A stretch of DNA of 64,000 nt from Saccharopolyspora_D taberi (GCF_039534165.1 NZ_BAAAUX010000007.1:62001-126000), one strand, 5' to 3'; counted from the stretch's first letter, positions 20,054 to 29,028 are shown. The notes: generated by a model from the sequence alone, not told the origin. Numbers and translations are program-made.

Positions 20054-21403
20054 TCACCGGCCGAGGAACGAGGGCACCTCGCGCGGATCGTCGACCGGCA
20101 GCCAGCGGCCGTCGGTCTGCTCGTAGCGCCACCGCGGCCCCTCGGTGACCAGGGCGTGCAGCGCGCTGACGAACCGGTCGACGTGCTCGACGGTGCTGCC
20201 GAGGCCGACGCTGACCCGCACCGCGCGACCGGAGTCCGAGCCCGCCTCGTGCAGCAGCCGCCGCACCGCGAGGTGCGCGCAGAACAGCCCGTCCCGCACG
20301 CCGATCCCGTGCTCGGCGGCCAGCGCGGCGGCCAGCAGCCCGGGGTCCTGCCCGTCGACGGTGAAGCTGACCACCCCGACCCGGTCGTGCTCGGCGCCGA
20401 ACAGGCTCAGCTCGCGCAGGCCGGGGATCCGGCTCAGCCCGGCCCGCAGCCGCCGCAGCAGCACCTCCTCGTGGTCGCCGACGGCCTTCCAGTTCGCGGC
20501 CAGCTCCGCGCAGGCGGTGGCCAGCGCGTGCACGCCGACGGTGTTGGGCGATCCGGCCTCGTGCCGCTCCGGCCCGAGGTTCCAGCCCACCGAGGACTCC
20601 TGCACGGCGCGGGTCGCGCCACCGCCCGCCAGGTACGGGTCGGCCGCGTTGAGCCAGTCGGCGCGGCCGACGAGCGCGCCCGCGCCGAACGGGGCGTAGA
20701 GCTTGTGGCCGGAGACGGCGACGTAGTCGACGCCGAGGTCGGCGATCCGCACCGGGCGGTGCGGAGCGAGCTGGGCGGCGTCGAGCACGGTCCGCGCTCC
20801 GCGCGAGCGGGCGACGCGGGCGAGCTCGGCGACCGGCCACAGCTCGCCGGTCACGTTCGAGGCGCCGGTGATCACCGCCAGCCGCGGGCCCTCCGGGCAC
20901 TCGGCCAGCGCGGCGTCGAGCGCGCGGACCGCCGCGGCCGGGCTCTCCGGCGCCTCGATCCGGCGCACCCGCGGCCCGCCCCACGGCAGCAGCGCGGCGT
21001 GGTGCTCGGTGTCGAAGACCACCACCGACGTCTTCCGCAGCAATGCCCTGGCCAGCAGGTTCAGCGAGTCGGTGGTGTTCCGGGTGAAGATCACCGAGTC
21101 GGTCTCGCGGGCACCGACGAACGCGCGCAGCCTCGCCCGCGCGCCCTCGTAGACCCGGGTGCAGACCTGCGAGGCGAAGCCGGCGCCGCGGTGCACGCTG
21201 GCGTACCAGGGCAGCAGCTCGTTCACGGCGTCCTGCACGGCGTCCAGGCACGGCGCGCTGGCGGCGTGGTCGAGGTTGGCGTAGCCGACCCGGCCGCCGG
21301 TGACCAGCGGAACGCGCAGTTCCCGGCCCACCACGGCGGGAATCCGCGCGGGGAAGTCCACACCGGACTGCTCGGGAACCTGGATCGGGGTGCTGACGGA
21401 CAC
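20054..21403 (-). CDS. Class V aminotransferase, cysteine desulfurase-like, SAM-IV controlled
   Basis: 449 residues from the GTG at 21403, with GAGGAGG 6 nt upstream. PLP fold type I: NLDHAASAP, FTRNTTDSLNLLA, TGASNVTGE, VLDAAQLAPH and the Schiff-base lysine in VSGHKLYAPFGAG. It resembles SufS/NifS and EgtE-like enzymes but lies in no Fe-S or ergothioneine cluster. A SAM-IV riboswitch lies directly upstream, so its expression should fall when S-adenosylmethionine is abundant, which points to a role in sulfur amino acid metabolism. Whether it releases sulfur from cysteine or another thio-amino acid is open. Confidence 0.88.
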   Translation of the reverse strand: MSVSTPIQVPEQSGVDFPARIPAVVGRELRVPLVTGGRVGYANLDHAASAPCLDAVQDAVNELLPWYASVHRGAGFASQVCTRVYEGARARLRAFVGARETDSVIFTRNTTDSLNLLARALLRKTSVVVFDTEHHAALLPWGGPRVRRIEAPESPAAAVRALDAALAECPEGPRLAVITGASNVTGELWPVAELARVARSRGARTVLDAAQLAPHRPVRIADLGVDYVAVSGHKLYAPFGAGALVGRADWLNAADPYLAGGGATRAVQESSVGWNLGPERHEAGSPNTVGVHALATACAELAANWKAVGDHEEVLLRRLRAGLSRIPGLRELSLFGAEHDRVGVVSFTVDGQDPGLLAAALAAEHGIGVRDGLFCAHLAVRRLLHEAGSDSGRAVRVSVGLGSTVEHVDRFVSALHALVTEGPRWRYEQTDGRWLPVDDPREVPSFLGR

Positions 21404-21429
21404 GATGCCCTCCTCGGGCCTCATGGGCC

Positions 21430-21550
21430 CCGCGGGCCCGCGCTTGCCGGGTCGCCCTTCACGACCGGCCAGGTCCTCACCCGGGGCACCCCACCGCGGT
21501 TGGAGGGTTGCCGGCCAGCAAGCCGGGGCTTGACGCTGGCACTCATGACC
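21430..21550 (-). ncRNA. SAM-IV riboswitch
   Basis: Reading the minus strand, the RNA begins GGTCATGAGTGCCAGCG and continues with AAGCCCCGGCTTGCTGG, GGCAACCCTCC, GCGGTGGGGTGCCCC and GTGAGGACC, the conserved core of Rfam SAM-IV (RF00634). GGTC (21550-21547) and GACC close P1. GCTTGC (21523-21518) can pair with GCAAGC (21447-21442) to form the pseudoknot typical of this class. The GTG of the aminotransferase lies 27 nt downstream. Identification rests on recalled consensus; the match is very close. Confidence 0.95.
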
Positions 21551-21638
21551 TTCGACCGGGAACCCTAGGCAGGTTCCCGCACCGACCACAACCCGCTTCC
21601 CACGACGCGGAAAGCGGCCTTCGTCACAGGGAAGCGGA

Positions 21639-21668
21639 GGTGGGCCCCGGGAAACCCCGGAGCCCACC
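21639..21668 (-). terminator. ileS terminator hairpin
   Basis: GGTGGGC (21639-21645) and GCCCACC (21662-21668) enclose a further CCGGG/CCCGG stem. It lies 14 bp after the ileS stop and before the SAM-IV leader, separating the two units. Confidence 0.7.
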
Positions 21669-21681
21669 CGCGATCAGCAGC

Positions 21682-24600
21682 TCAGACCTTCGCCACGGCC
21701 ACCGAGATCTCGGTGCCCTCGCCGACGGTTCCGGTGAAACCGCCCGCGGCCTCGCCCGCGGCGACGTCGTCGGCCAGGGTCTCCCCCGCGATGAACTCGC
21801 GGTGCGCCTCGACCGCCGACCGCACCTCGGACGGCGCCGACACGGTCACCCGCACCCGGTCGGAGACCTCCAGCCCGGCTTCGCGCCGCGCCTGCTGCAC
21901 GACCCGGACCACGTCGCGGGCCACGCCCTCCGCGGCCAGCTCGGCGGTCACCTCGGTGTCGAGCACGACCAGCCCGCTACCGCCGGGCAGCGCCGCCGCC
22001 GCGCCGGTGTCGGTCGACACCAGCCGCTCGGTGAACTCGTTGTCCTGCAACTCGATCCCGGCCGCGACCACACCGCCCGCGGGCGTGCGGCTCCAGTCGC
22101 CGGACTTGACCGCCTTGATCACGTGCTGGACGTCCTTGCCCAGCCGCGGACCGGCCTCGCGGGCGTTGACCGCGACCTCGAACCGGCCGTGCGCGGCGAC
22201 GTCGGTGGTCAGCTCGACCTCCTTGACGTTGACCTCGTCGCGGATCAGGTCCGCGAACGGCCGCAGCGACTCCGCCTCCGGCGTCGCCACGACCAGCTTC
22301 GCCAGCGGCAGCCGCACCCGGCACTTGTTGGCCTTGCGCAGCGCGAGCGCCGACGAGCAGACCTGGCGGACCCGGTCCATCGCCGAGACCAGCGCGGCGT
22401 CCGCGGGCAGCTCGTCGACCAGCGGCCAGTCGGCCAGGTGCACCGAGCGGCCACCGGTCAGCCCCCGCCACACCGCCTCCGCGGTCAGCGGCAGCAGCGG
22501 CGCGACGACCCGCGAGGTCACCTCCAGCACGGTGTGCAGGGTGTCGATCGCGTCCCGGTCACCGGCCCAGAAGCGGTCCCTGGAGCGCCGGACGTACCAG
22601 TTGGTCAGCACCTCCAGGAAGTCCCGGACGGTGGCGCAGGCCCCGGCCAGGTCGAAGGCGTCCATCGCGTCCTGTACGTCGCCGACCAGCTCGTGGGTCT
22701 TGGCCAGCGCGTACCGGTCCAGCACGTGCTTGCTGTCCACTCTGGACCGCCCGTCGACGCCCTCGGCGTTGGCGTAGAGCGCGAGGAAGTACCAGGAGTT
22801 CCACAGCGGCAGCACGGCCTGGCGCACCGCGTCCCGGATGCCGCGCTCGGTGACCACCAGGTCGCCGCCGCGCAGGATCGGGCTGGACATCAGGAACCAG
22901 CGCATGGCGTCCGAGCCGTCGCGGTCGAAGACCTCGTTGACGTCCGGGTAGTTCTTCTTCGACTTCGACATCTTCAGGCCGTCGGAGCCCAGCACGATGC
23001 CATGCGCGACGACGTTGGCGAACGCGGGCCGGTCGAACAGCGCCGTGGCCAGCACGTGCAGCGTGTAGAACCAGCCGCGGGTCTGGCCGTTGTACTCGAC
23101 GATGAAGTCGCCCGGGTAGTGGTGCTCGAACCACTCGGCGTTCTCGAACGGGTAGTGCACCTGGGCGTAGGGCATCGACCCGGACTCGAACCAGCAGTCC
23201 AGCACCTCCGGCACCCGGCGCATGGTCGACCTCCCGGTCGGGTCGTCCGGGTTCGGCCTGGTCAGCTCGTCGATCTGCGGGCGGTGCAGGTCGGTCGGGC
23301 GCACGCCGAAGTCGCGCTCCAGCTCGTCCAGCGAGCCGTAGACGTCGGTGCGCGGGTACGCCGGGTCGTCGGAGACCCACACCGGGATCGGCGAACCCCA
23401 GTACCGGTTCCGCGAGATGTTCCAGTCGCGGGCGTTCTCCAGCCACTTGCCGAACTGGCCGTCCCGGATGTGCTCGGGCACCCAGTTGATCCGCTGGTTG
23501 AGCTCGACCATGCGGTCCCGGAACTGGCTCACGGCCACGAACCAGGACGACACCGCGCGCTGGATCAGCGCGTTGTCGCAGCGCCAGCAGTGCGGGTACG
23601 GGTGGTCGTAGGTCTCGTGGCGCAGCAGCAGCCCGGCGTCCTTGAGGTCGCGGATGATCTGCTTGTTGGCGTCGAAGACCTGCTGGCCCTGGTAGGGCGC
23701 CACCTCGGCGGTGAAGCGGCCGTGCGCGTCGACCGGCACCACCGGCTCGATGTCGGCGGCGTCGGTGACGACCTTGTCCTCCTCACCGAAGGCCGGTGCG
23801 ATGTGCACGATCCCGGTGCCGTCGTCGGTGGTGACGTAGTCGGCGGCCAGCACCTGGTGGGCGTTGTCCCGCCCGGCGAAGAAGTCGAACGGCGGGGTGT
23901 AGGCGGTGCCGAGCAGGTCGGCGCCCTTGAACCGCTCGACGACGTGCTCGGCGACGTCCTCGCCCAGCTCCCGCGCGTACGCGGCCAGCCGCGCCTCGGC
24001 CAGCACGTACCGCTCGGCGCCGTTGCCGCCCGGGGCGACCAGCGCGTAGTCGACCTCGGGGTGCACGGCGGCGGCGAGGTTGGACGGCAGCGTCCACGGC
24101 GTCGTCGTCCAGACCAGCGCGAGCGCGCCGTCGTAGGACCTGCCCGGCGCGTTGAGGCGCAGGCCGACGGTGACCGCCGGGTCCTGCCGCTGCCGGTAGA
24201 CGTCGTCCATGCGGGTCTCGGTGTTGGACAGCGGCGTCTCGCAGCGCCAGCAGTACCAGAGCACCCGGAAGCCCTCGTAGACCAGGCCCTTGTCCCACAG
24301 GGTCTTGAACGCCCACATGACGCTTTCCATGTAGTCCAGGTCGAGCGTCTTGTAGTCGTTGTCGAAGTCCACCCAGCGCGCCTGGCGGGTGACGTAGTCC
24401 TCCCACTCGGCGGTGTAGCGCAGCACCGAGCTGCGGCACTTCTCGTTGAACGCCGCGACGCCCATCTCGTCGATCTCGGCCTTCGAGGTGATGCCGAGCT
24501 GCTTCTCGGCCTCCACCTCGGCGGGCAGGCCGTGGCAGTCCCAGCCGAACCGGCGCTCGACGCGACGGCCGCGCATGGTCTGGTAGCGCGGCACGGCGTC

Positions 24601-24840
24601 CTTGACGTAGCCGGTCAGCAGGTGGCCGTAGTGCGGCAGGCCGTTGGCGAACGGCGGACCGTCGTAGAAGACGAACTCGTTCGAGCCGTTGGCACCCGCC
24701 TCGCGGGCCTGCACGCTGGCCTGGAAAGTCTTGTCGTCGGCCCAGAAGTCCAGCACCTGGCGCTCGACGCCGGGGAACGACGGCTGTGCTTCGACGCCGC
24801 TCTCGCCTGCGCCGTCGAACCGAACCTTGGGATAGGCCAT
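21682..24840 (-). CDS. ileS: Isoleucyl-tRNA synthetase
   Basis: 1052 residues. Class I signature HYGH in GPPFANGLPHYGHLL (61-75) and KMSKS near residue 624 (LKMSKSKKN); editing domain CP1 between them; anticodon-binding domain at the C-terminus. The length and KMSKS context fit the long IleS type common in actinobacteria. The ATG at 24840 (MAYPKVRF) has GAGGAG about 10 nt upstream; the in-frame extension belongs to the T-box leader. Expression is controlled by tRNA-Ile charging through that leader. Confidence 0.97.
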   Translation of the reverse strand: MAYPKVRFDGAGESGVEAQPSFPGVERQVLDFWADDKTFQASVQAREAGANGSNEFVFYDGPPFANGLPHYGHLLTGYVKDAVPRYQTMRGRRVERRFGWDCHGLPAEVEAEKQLGITSKAEIDEMGVAAFNEKCRSSVLRYTAEWEDYVTRQARWVDFDNDYKTLDLDYMESVMWAFKTLWDKGLVYEGFRVLWYCWRCETPLSNTETRMDDVYRQRQDPAVTVGLRLNAPGRSYDGALALVWTTTPWTLPSNLAAAVHPEVDYALVAPGGNGAERYVLAEARLAAYARELGEDVAEHVVERFKGADLLGTAYTPPFDFFAGRDNAHQVLAADYVTTDDGTGIVHIAPAFGEEDKVVTDAADIEPVVPVDAHGRFTAEVAPYQGQQVFDANKQIIRDLKDAGLLLRHETYDHPYPHCWRCDNALIQRAVSSWFVAVSQFRDRMVELNQRINWVPEHIRDGQFGKWLENARDWNISRNRYWGSPIPVWVSDDPAYPRTDVYGSLDELERDFGVRPTDLHRPQIDELTRPNPDDPTGRSTMRRVPEVLDCWFESGSMPYAQVHYPFENAEWFEHHYPGDFIVEYNGQTRGWFYTLHVLATALFDRPAFANVVAHGIVLGSDGLKMSKSKKNYPDVNEVFDRDGSDAMRWFLMSSPILRGGDLVVTERGIRDAVRQAVLPLWNSWYFLALYANAEGVDGRSRVDSKHVLDRYALAKTHELVGDVQDAMDAFDLAGACATVRDFLEVLTNWYVRRSRDRFWAGDRDAIDTLHTVLEVTSRVVAPLLPLTAEAVWRGLTGGRSVHLADWPLVDELPADAALVSAMDRVRQVCSSALALRKANKCRVRLPLAKLVVATPEAESLRPFADLIRDEVNVKEVELTTDVAAHGRFEVAVNAREAGPRLGKDVQHVIKAVKSGDWSRTPAGGVVAAGIELQDNEFTERLVSTDTGAAAALPGGSGLVVLDTEVTAELAAEGVARDVVRVVQQARREAGLEVSDRVRVTVSAPSEVRSAVEAHREFIAGETLADDVAAGEAAGGFTGTVGEGTEISVAVAKV

Positions 24841-24856
24841 CGCGGATGTGCTCCTC

Positions 24857-25040
24857 GCGGTGTGTCGGGTCCACCCGGGGACGACACGGATGCCGCGGTA
24901 CCACCCCGCTTGCCGCACGGCACAGCCGACGGCCACTCGATTGCCGGCTGTGACGGGCCGGACCCGTCCGGTTCTACTGAGGCCGCGCGGGCCCGTTCTT
25001 CCGGAGGCTCCCCGGTGATGGCCGGATCAGCGCCACTTGC
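24857..25040 (-). ncRNA. T-box leader of ileS (translational type)
   Basis: Minus strand. The T-box sequence TGGTACCGCGG (24903-24893), which binds the uncharged tRNA end, lies 55-65 nt before the ATG. Upstream, GGCCATCACCGGGGAGCC contains a candidate ATC isoleucine specifier (25019-25017). The short distance between specifier and T-box fits the actinobacterial ultrashort stem I class, which regulates translation rather than termination. No terminator U-run is present, and the Shine-Dalgarno GAGGAG lies shortly after the T-box. Confidence 0.92.
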
Positions 25041-25044
25041 GCTC

Positions 25045-25050
25045 AGGATA
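25045..25050 (-). promoter_or_regulatory. Probable -10 box of the ileS leader
   Basis: TATCCT on the minus strand, about 26 nt before the specifier stem. No clear -35 box was seen. Confidence 0.4.
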
Positions 25051-25068
25051 GCGCGCGGGCGCCACCGG

Positions 25069-25557
25069 TTATTCCGGGGTCGCGGCGCGGGCGGTGGCCA
25101 CCAGCGCGGCGTCCGGTCCGCACACCGCGCACGGGCTGAAGCCCAGCTCGCGCGCCTCGCGCACGGGCAGCGGCAGCGTCTCCCGCTGCCCCACCCACGC
25201 GCAGGCGCGGAGGTGGTAGCGGGGCCGTTCGTCCACGACGACGACCTCCGCCGCCAGCTCCGACACCACGAGCGAGTCCGCCGCGTCGGTGTCCTCCTCC
25301 GCGGGCTCCTCCTCCGCGTCGAAGGACACCGGTTCCGCCTGCGCGGTCCGCTCACCCTCGGCCGCGGGCGGTTCCTGCGCCAGCGAGCTCGCACCCCGCC
25401 GACGCCGGAACCGGTCCACGACCAGCAGCACCGCGCCCAGAACACACAGCAGAACCGACGACCAGGCCCATCCGGGCTGGTCGACGGCGACCGCACCGAC
25501 CAGCACGCCGCCCGCGGCGAGCACCAGCACCAGCACGATCACCAGCAAGAACCTCAC
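25069..25557 (-). CDS. Two-helix membrane protein with an HxxxC..CxxC motif
   Basis: 162 residues. Two transmembrane helices (2-24 and 30-48) form a hairpin. A basic stretch (RFRRRRG) and an acidic linker (about 65-100) follow, then a small C-terminal domain with His115, Cys119, Cys143 and Cys146 (YHLRACAW ... SPCAVCGPD). This spacing resembles small zinc-binding modules such as those in Ada-like and secreted nuclease proteins, so a bound metal is likely. Function unknown. It lies between wag31 and ileS, where division-cluster genes often carry a small membrane protein. The start is uncertain because GGAGG sits only 2 nt from the GTG. Confidence 0.72.
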   Translation of the reverse strand: MRFLLVIVLVLVLAAGGVLVGAVAVDQPGWAWSSVLLCVLGAVLLVVDRFRRRRGASSLAQEPPAAEGERTAQAEPVSFDAEEEPAEEDTDAADSLVVSELAAEVVVVDERPRYHLRACAWVGQRETLPLPVREARELGFSPCAVCGPDAALVATARAATPE

Positions 25558-25558
25558 A

Positions 25559-25629
25559 CCCTCCGGCAGAGCCCCAACCCTGACCGAAACCCCAGTCCCG
25601 ACCGAAACCCCAGTCCGGAAGCCGGAGGG
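25559..25629. repeat. Inverted repeat enclosing a duplicated 16-mer
   Basis: CCCTCCGGC (25559-25567) and GCCGGAGGG (25621-25629) are perfect 9-bp arms. The 53-nt loop carries ACCGAAACCCCAGTCC twice (period 20 bp). It lies between wag31 and the membrane protein gene, overlapping the latter's translation start region. Confidence 0.5.
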
Positions 25630-25698
25630 CTGGCCCGGGAACGCCCCTCACCCCGAGGAGCCCTCCCCGACCGATCTCACCGCCCAGCGATCCGGAGA

Positions 25699-26529
25699 TC
25701 AGCCTGCTTCGGCGGCGCGGGCCCCGAAGCTGTAGCTCTGCTGCCCGGACGCGCGGCTCCCGCTCTCGGCAGGCGCGGCGGAACCCCGGTCCTGGAGCTC
25801 GCGCAGCTGCGACTCCAGGTAGGTCTGCAGGCGGGTCCGGTACTCGCGCTCGAAGGTCCGCAGGGTGTCGATCTTCTTCTCGAGCGCGTTCTTCTCCTGC
25901 GTGATGTTGCCCATCACCTCGGCGTGCTTGCGCTGGGCGTCGCGCTCCAGCCCGGCGGCCTTCTCCCTGGCCTGCCGCTCCAGGGTCTCGGCCCTGGTCC
26001 GCGCGTCGTTGAGCATGGTCTCCGCACGGGTGCGGGACTCGTTGACCATGCTGTCGGACTTCGCGCGCGCGTCGGAGAGCAGCTGCTCGGACTTGGTCCG
26101 CGCCTCCGACAGCATGCCGTCGGCCTCGGCCTTGGCTTCCCCGGTCAGCCGATCGGCCATCTCCTGCGCGAGGCCGAGCACCTTGGCGGCCTGCACGTGG
26201 TGGTCGCCGCCCGGCGACGTCTGCTCAGCGGCGGTCGGCGCCGGAACCGGTGCCAGCCGGCGGGGTTCCTCCACGGGGGCCGGTGCGGAGGAGACCGCCG
26301 CCGACGCCGCCTGGCTGCGGGCGTCGTCCAGGTCGACCTGGGCGGTCTGCAGCTGGGACTCCAGCTGCTCCACCTGGCTGCGCAGGTCGTTGTTCTCCTC
26401 GACCAGCCGGGCAAGCTCGGCTTCAACCAGGTCGAGGAATGCGTCCACCTCGTCCTCGTTGTAGCCCCGCTTACCGATCGGAGGTTTGCTGAACGCGACG
26501 TTATGAACGTCGGCGGGGGTCAGGCCCAC
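25699..26529 (-). CDS. wag31: DivIVA/Wag31 polar growth protein
   Basis: 276 residues. N-terminal DivIVA domain (LTPADVHNVAFSKPPIGKRGYNEDEVDAFLD, residues 3-33) that binds curved membrane, a first coiled coil, a Pro/Ala linker (about 88-120) and a long coiled coil with repeated ARTKSEQL/ARAKSDSM/SRTRAETM units of 13-15 residues (about 140-200). In actinobacteria Wag31 organises polar peptidoglycan synthesis. GTG start with GAGGTGAT upstream. It is the distal member of the ftsZ-pgeF-yggS-sepF-yggT-wag31 series. Confidence 0.95.
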   Translation of the reverse strand: MGLTPADVHNVAFSKPPIGKRGYNEDEVDAFLDLVEAELARLVEENNDLRSQVEQLESQLQTAQVDLDDARSQAASAAVSSAPAPVEEPRRLAPVPAPTAAEQTSPGGDHHVQAAKVLGLAQEMADRLTGEAKAEADGMLSEARTKSEQLLSDARAKSDSMVNESRTRAETMLNDARTRAETLERQAREKAAGLERDAQRKHAEVMGNITQEKNALEKKIDTLRTFEREYRTRLQTYLESQLRELQDRGSAAPAESGSRASGQQSYSFGARAAEAG

Positions 26530-26576
26530 AAGATCACCTCACGCACTCCTCGGCTGCGGGTAGCCCGGGTTCCCCG

Positions 26577-26861
26577 TCACCCGGGCTGAACCAGTCGCAT
26601 CAGTATGAACACGACCAGCAGCAGCACCATAATCGATAGGTCCAGTCCGACGCCGCCGATCCGGACCGTCGGGATCACCCGACGCAGCAGTCGGATCGGC
26701 GGGTCGGTCACTGTGTAGATGCTCTCCAACGCGATTGCAACCCCCCCAGCGGGGCGCCAGTCGCGCGCGAACACCCGAACGAGCTCGATCACGATACGTG
26801 CCGTGAGCAGCAGCCAGAAGAAGAAGAGAACGTAATAGAGGACGATCTGCGCCGGTTCCAC
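26577..26861 (-). CDS. yggT: YggT family membrane protein
   Basis: 94 residues with helices at about 4-28 and 68-92 and the typical middle segment TDPPIRLLRRVIPTVRIGGVGLDLS. The family is conserved beside sepF in actinobacteria, with a proposed role at the division site or in osmotic tolerance. GTG start 19 bp after the sepF stop. Confidence 0.9.
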   Translation of the reverse strand: MEPAQIVLYYVLFFFWLLLTARIVIELVRVFARDWRPAGGVAIALESIYTVTDPPIRLLRRVIPTVRIGGVGLDLSIMVLLLVVFILMRLVQPG

Positions 26862-26880
26862 GGGTCAACTGTGCCACCAC

Positions 26881-27507
26881 TCACCCGTAGTTGAAAAAGG
26901 CACCCTCGGCGAGGCGCCGCTTGTCCTCGGCCGCCACGTCGACGTTCGGCGGTGAGAGCAAGAACACTCGATTGGTGACCTTCTCGATCGACCCGCGGAG
27001 CGCGAAAGCCAGTCCCGCGGCGAAGTCCACGAGCCGCTTGGCGTCCGCTTCGTCCATTTCGGTCAGGTTCATGATCACCGGAGTGCCGTCGCGGTACTGC
27101 TCGCCGATCGTGCGCGCCTCGCTGTAACTCCGCGGATGCAGAGTTGTGATCTTGCTCAAGTTGAAATGGCTGCCGGTGTCGGTTACGGCACGCAGGCGGG
27201 ACACCGACTCGCGGTGCGCGTCGGCGCCCAGCGAACCGCGGACCGGGGTCTCCGGCGGCGACCACTGCCGCCGGGAACGCGCCGGTTCCCGGAAGTCCTC
27301 GCTGTAGTCGACGCCGTCGTCCTCGGGTTCCTGCTGGTAGCCGGACCGGTGCCCGGCCGGGAACCGCCTGCGGCCGCCGCGGTCGGCGTCGAAGGAGGAG
27401 TCACCGTCGGAGTAGCGGTCGCGGTAGGTGACCTCGTCGTCGTACTCGTCGACTTCGTCGGCCGGGACCATGCCGAAGTAGGCCTTCAGCTTGTGCAGAG
27501 CGCTCAT
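26881..27507 (-). CDS. sepF: Cell division protein SepF
   Basis: 208 residues from the ATG at 27507 (MSALHKLKAYFGMVP), 9 nt after AGGAAGGG; an ATG two codons earlier is too close. The N-terminal amphipathic helix MSALHKLKAYFG is the membrane anchor, then a disordered acidic/arginine linker (about 18-105), then the DUF552 core (about 110-208, RSYSEARTIGEQYRDGTPVIMNL, FAAGLAFALRG). SepF tethers FtsZ to the membrane, essential in actinobacteria, which lack FtsA. Confidence 0.95.
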   Translation of the reverse strand: MSALHKLKAYFGMVPADEVDEYDDEVTYRDRYSDGDSSFDADRGGRRRFPAGHRSGYQQEPEDDGVDYSEDFREPARSRRQWSPPETPVRGSLGADAHRESVSRLRAVTDTGSHFNLSKITTLHPRSYSEARTIGEQYRDGTPVIMNLTEMDEADAKRLVDFAAGLAFALRGSIEKVTNRVFLLSPPNVDVAAEDKRRLAEGAFFNYG

Positions 27508-27577
27508 CGGCATGCCCTTCCTCTGCGACTCCAAAGCAGCCGGGCACGAGCGGCCTACCCACGACCCCCCGATACGG

Positions 27578-28309
27578 CTACGGCGAGATTAACCGGCGGC
27601 CTCCGAGCAACGCGGTTCCGACACGCACCCGGGTCGAGCCGTGGGCTACGGCACTCTCCAGGTCGCCGCTCATTCCGGCCGACATGTCAACAGCTTCCGG
27701 GTAGTCCTCCCGAAGGTGCTGGGCAATCTTGGAAAGTGTGCCAAACGCCACATCGGGATCACCACCCAGGGGGGCAACGGCCATCACTCCCCGCAACCGA
27801 AGATCACTGTGCCGGGTGATCTCGGCGGCGAGCACCGGAACGTCGGTGGGCGGACATCCACCGCGCCCAGCGGCATCGTCGAGCCCCACCTGGATGAGCA
27901 CGTCCAGCGGCGCGGTGCGCTCCCCCGCGGCGATCGCGTTGGCCGTCGCGCGTTGCAGCGCCTCGGCGAGCCGGGTGCTGTCGACCGACTCGACGACGTC
28001 GGCCCAGCGGACCACCGAGCGCGCCTTGTTCCGCTGCAACTGCCCGACCATGTGCCAGCGGGCGGAGGATTCCGGCCGCAGGGAAGCGAATTCGGCGACC
28101 TTGCCGCGCGCCTCCTGCTCCCGGTTCTCGGCGAACGCGGCCTGGCCCAGATCGGCCAGCAGCGCCGCGTCGGCGGCCGGGAAGGTCTTGGTCACCGCGA
28201 GCAGCTCGACCTCGTCAGGCCGCCGCCCGGCCGCCCGGCAGGCGGCGTCGACGCGCTCGCGGACCTCGCGCAGCGACTCGGCGATCTCGGCTCGGCGCTG
28301 CTCGCTCAC
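27578..28309 (-). CDS. yggS: YggS/PLPBP pyridoxal-phosphate homeostasis protein
   Basis: 243 residues, alanine racemase-like TIM barrel without the second domain. PLP lysine in LLAVTKTFPA; other motifs are FAENREQEA, WHMVGQLQRNKAR, LRGVMAVAP and MSGDLESAVAHGSTRVRVGTALLG. It maintains the PLP and amino acid balance. The GTG overlaps the pgeF stop as GTGA and has GGAGGAGG upstream. Confidence 0.94.
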   Translation of the reverse strand: MSEQRRAEIAESLREVRERVDAACRAAGRRPDEVELLAVTKTFPAADAALLADLGQAAFAENREQEARGKVAEFASLRPESSARWHMVGQLQRNKARSVVRWADVVESVDSTRLAEALQRATANAIAAGERTAPLDVLIQVGLDDAAGRGGCPPTDVPVLAAEITRHSDLRLRGVMAVAPLGGDPDVAFGTLSKIAQHLREDYPEAVDMSAGMSGDLESAVAHGSTRVRVGTALLGGRRLISP

Positions 28310-29028
28310 CGGGCCTCCTCCTCTGCCCAGATCACCGCGGCGAACCGGCCGGTGCGACCGCCGTCCCGGCGGTGGCTGAACAGCTCCGGGGACTCCATGG
28401 TGCAGCGGGGGTCGACGCCGATCTTGGCGATCCCGGCGGCGGCCAGCTGTTCCCAGAGCCCGGCGCGGATGTCGAGCCCGGTGGTGCCCTTGCGGGTCTT
28501 GCACGCGCTGCCCGGCAGGTGCTCCTCGACGTCGGCCTGCATCGCCGGCGGGACTTCGTAGCACTCCCCGCAGGCCGCCGGTCCCAGCAGCGCCTCGACG
28601 CGGCCGAGGTCGGCTCCCGCCTCCCGCATCGCCTTGAGCGCCGAGACGACGACGCCGATGCGGGCACCGACCCGTCCGGCATGCACCGCCGACACCACGC
28701 CGGTCACCGGATCGCCGAGCAGCACGGGCACGCAGTCCGCGGTCAGCGCGACCAGCGCGAGCCCCGGCTCCGCGGTCACCAGCGCGTCGGTGGCTTCGAC
28801 GGACTCGGCGCGCGGACCGTCGACGACCGTCGCGGTGCGGCCGTGGATCTGCTCCATCCACACCAGCCGGTCCTCGCCGAGGCCGATGCCTTCGGCGAGC
28901 TTGCGCTGGTTGGCCGCCAGCGCCGCCGGGTCGTCACCGACCCGGCCACCGAGGTTGAACGAGTCGAACGGCGGCCGGGACGCACCACCTTCGCGGGTGG
29001 TGATCACGCGACGGATCCGCACAGGCAC
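28306..29028 (-). CDS. pgeF: Polyphenol oxidase/laccase-domain protein (PgeF/YfiH family)
   Basis: 240 residues. Family motifs are VWMEQIHG, ALTADCVPVLLGDP (Cys ligand), VSAVHAGRVGA (His), GPAACGECYEVP and DPRCTMESPELFSHRRDGGRTGRFAAVI. Related proteins correct misincorporated L-serine in muropeptides (PgeF) or act as purine nucleoside enzymes with a metal-bound Cys/His site, which explains the link to the division cluster. GTG with AAGGGATGGAG upstream; coupled to yggS. Confidence 0.9.
   Translation of the reverse strand: MPVRIRRVITTREGGASRPPFDSFNLGGRVGDDPAALAANQRKLAEGIGLGEDRLVWMEQIHGRTATVVDGPRAESVEATDALVTAEPGLALVALTADCVPVLLGDPVTGVVSAVHAGRVGARIGVVVSALKAMREAGADLGRVEALLGPAACGECYEVPPAMQADVEEHLPGSACKTRKGTTGLDIRAGLWEQLAAAGIAKIGVDPRCTMESPELFSHRRDGGRTGRFAAVIWAEEEAR

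Noticed and set aside
21508..26589. A 1693-codon open frame on the plus strand across ileS and wag31
   Set aside because: It is antisense to ileS, the T-box leader and wag31, all with clear motifs. Long antisense frames are expected at this GC content because third-position G/C removes stops.
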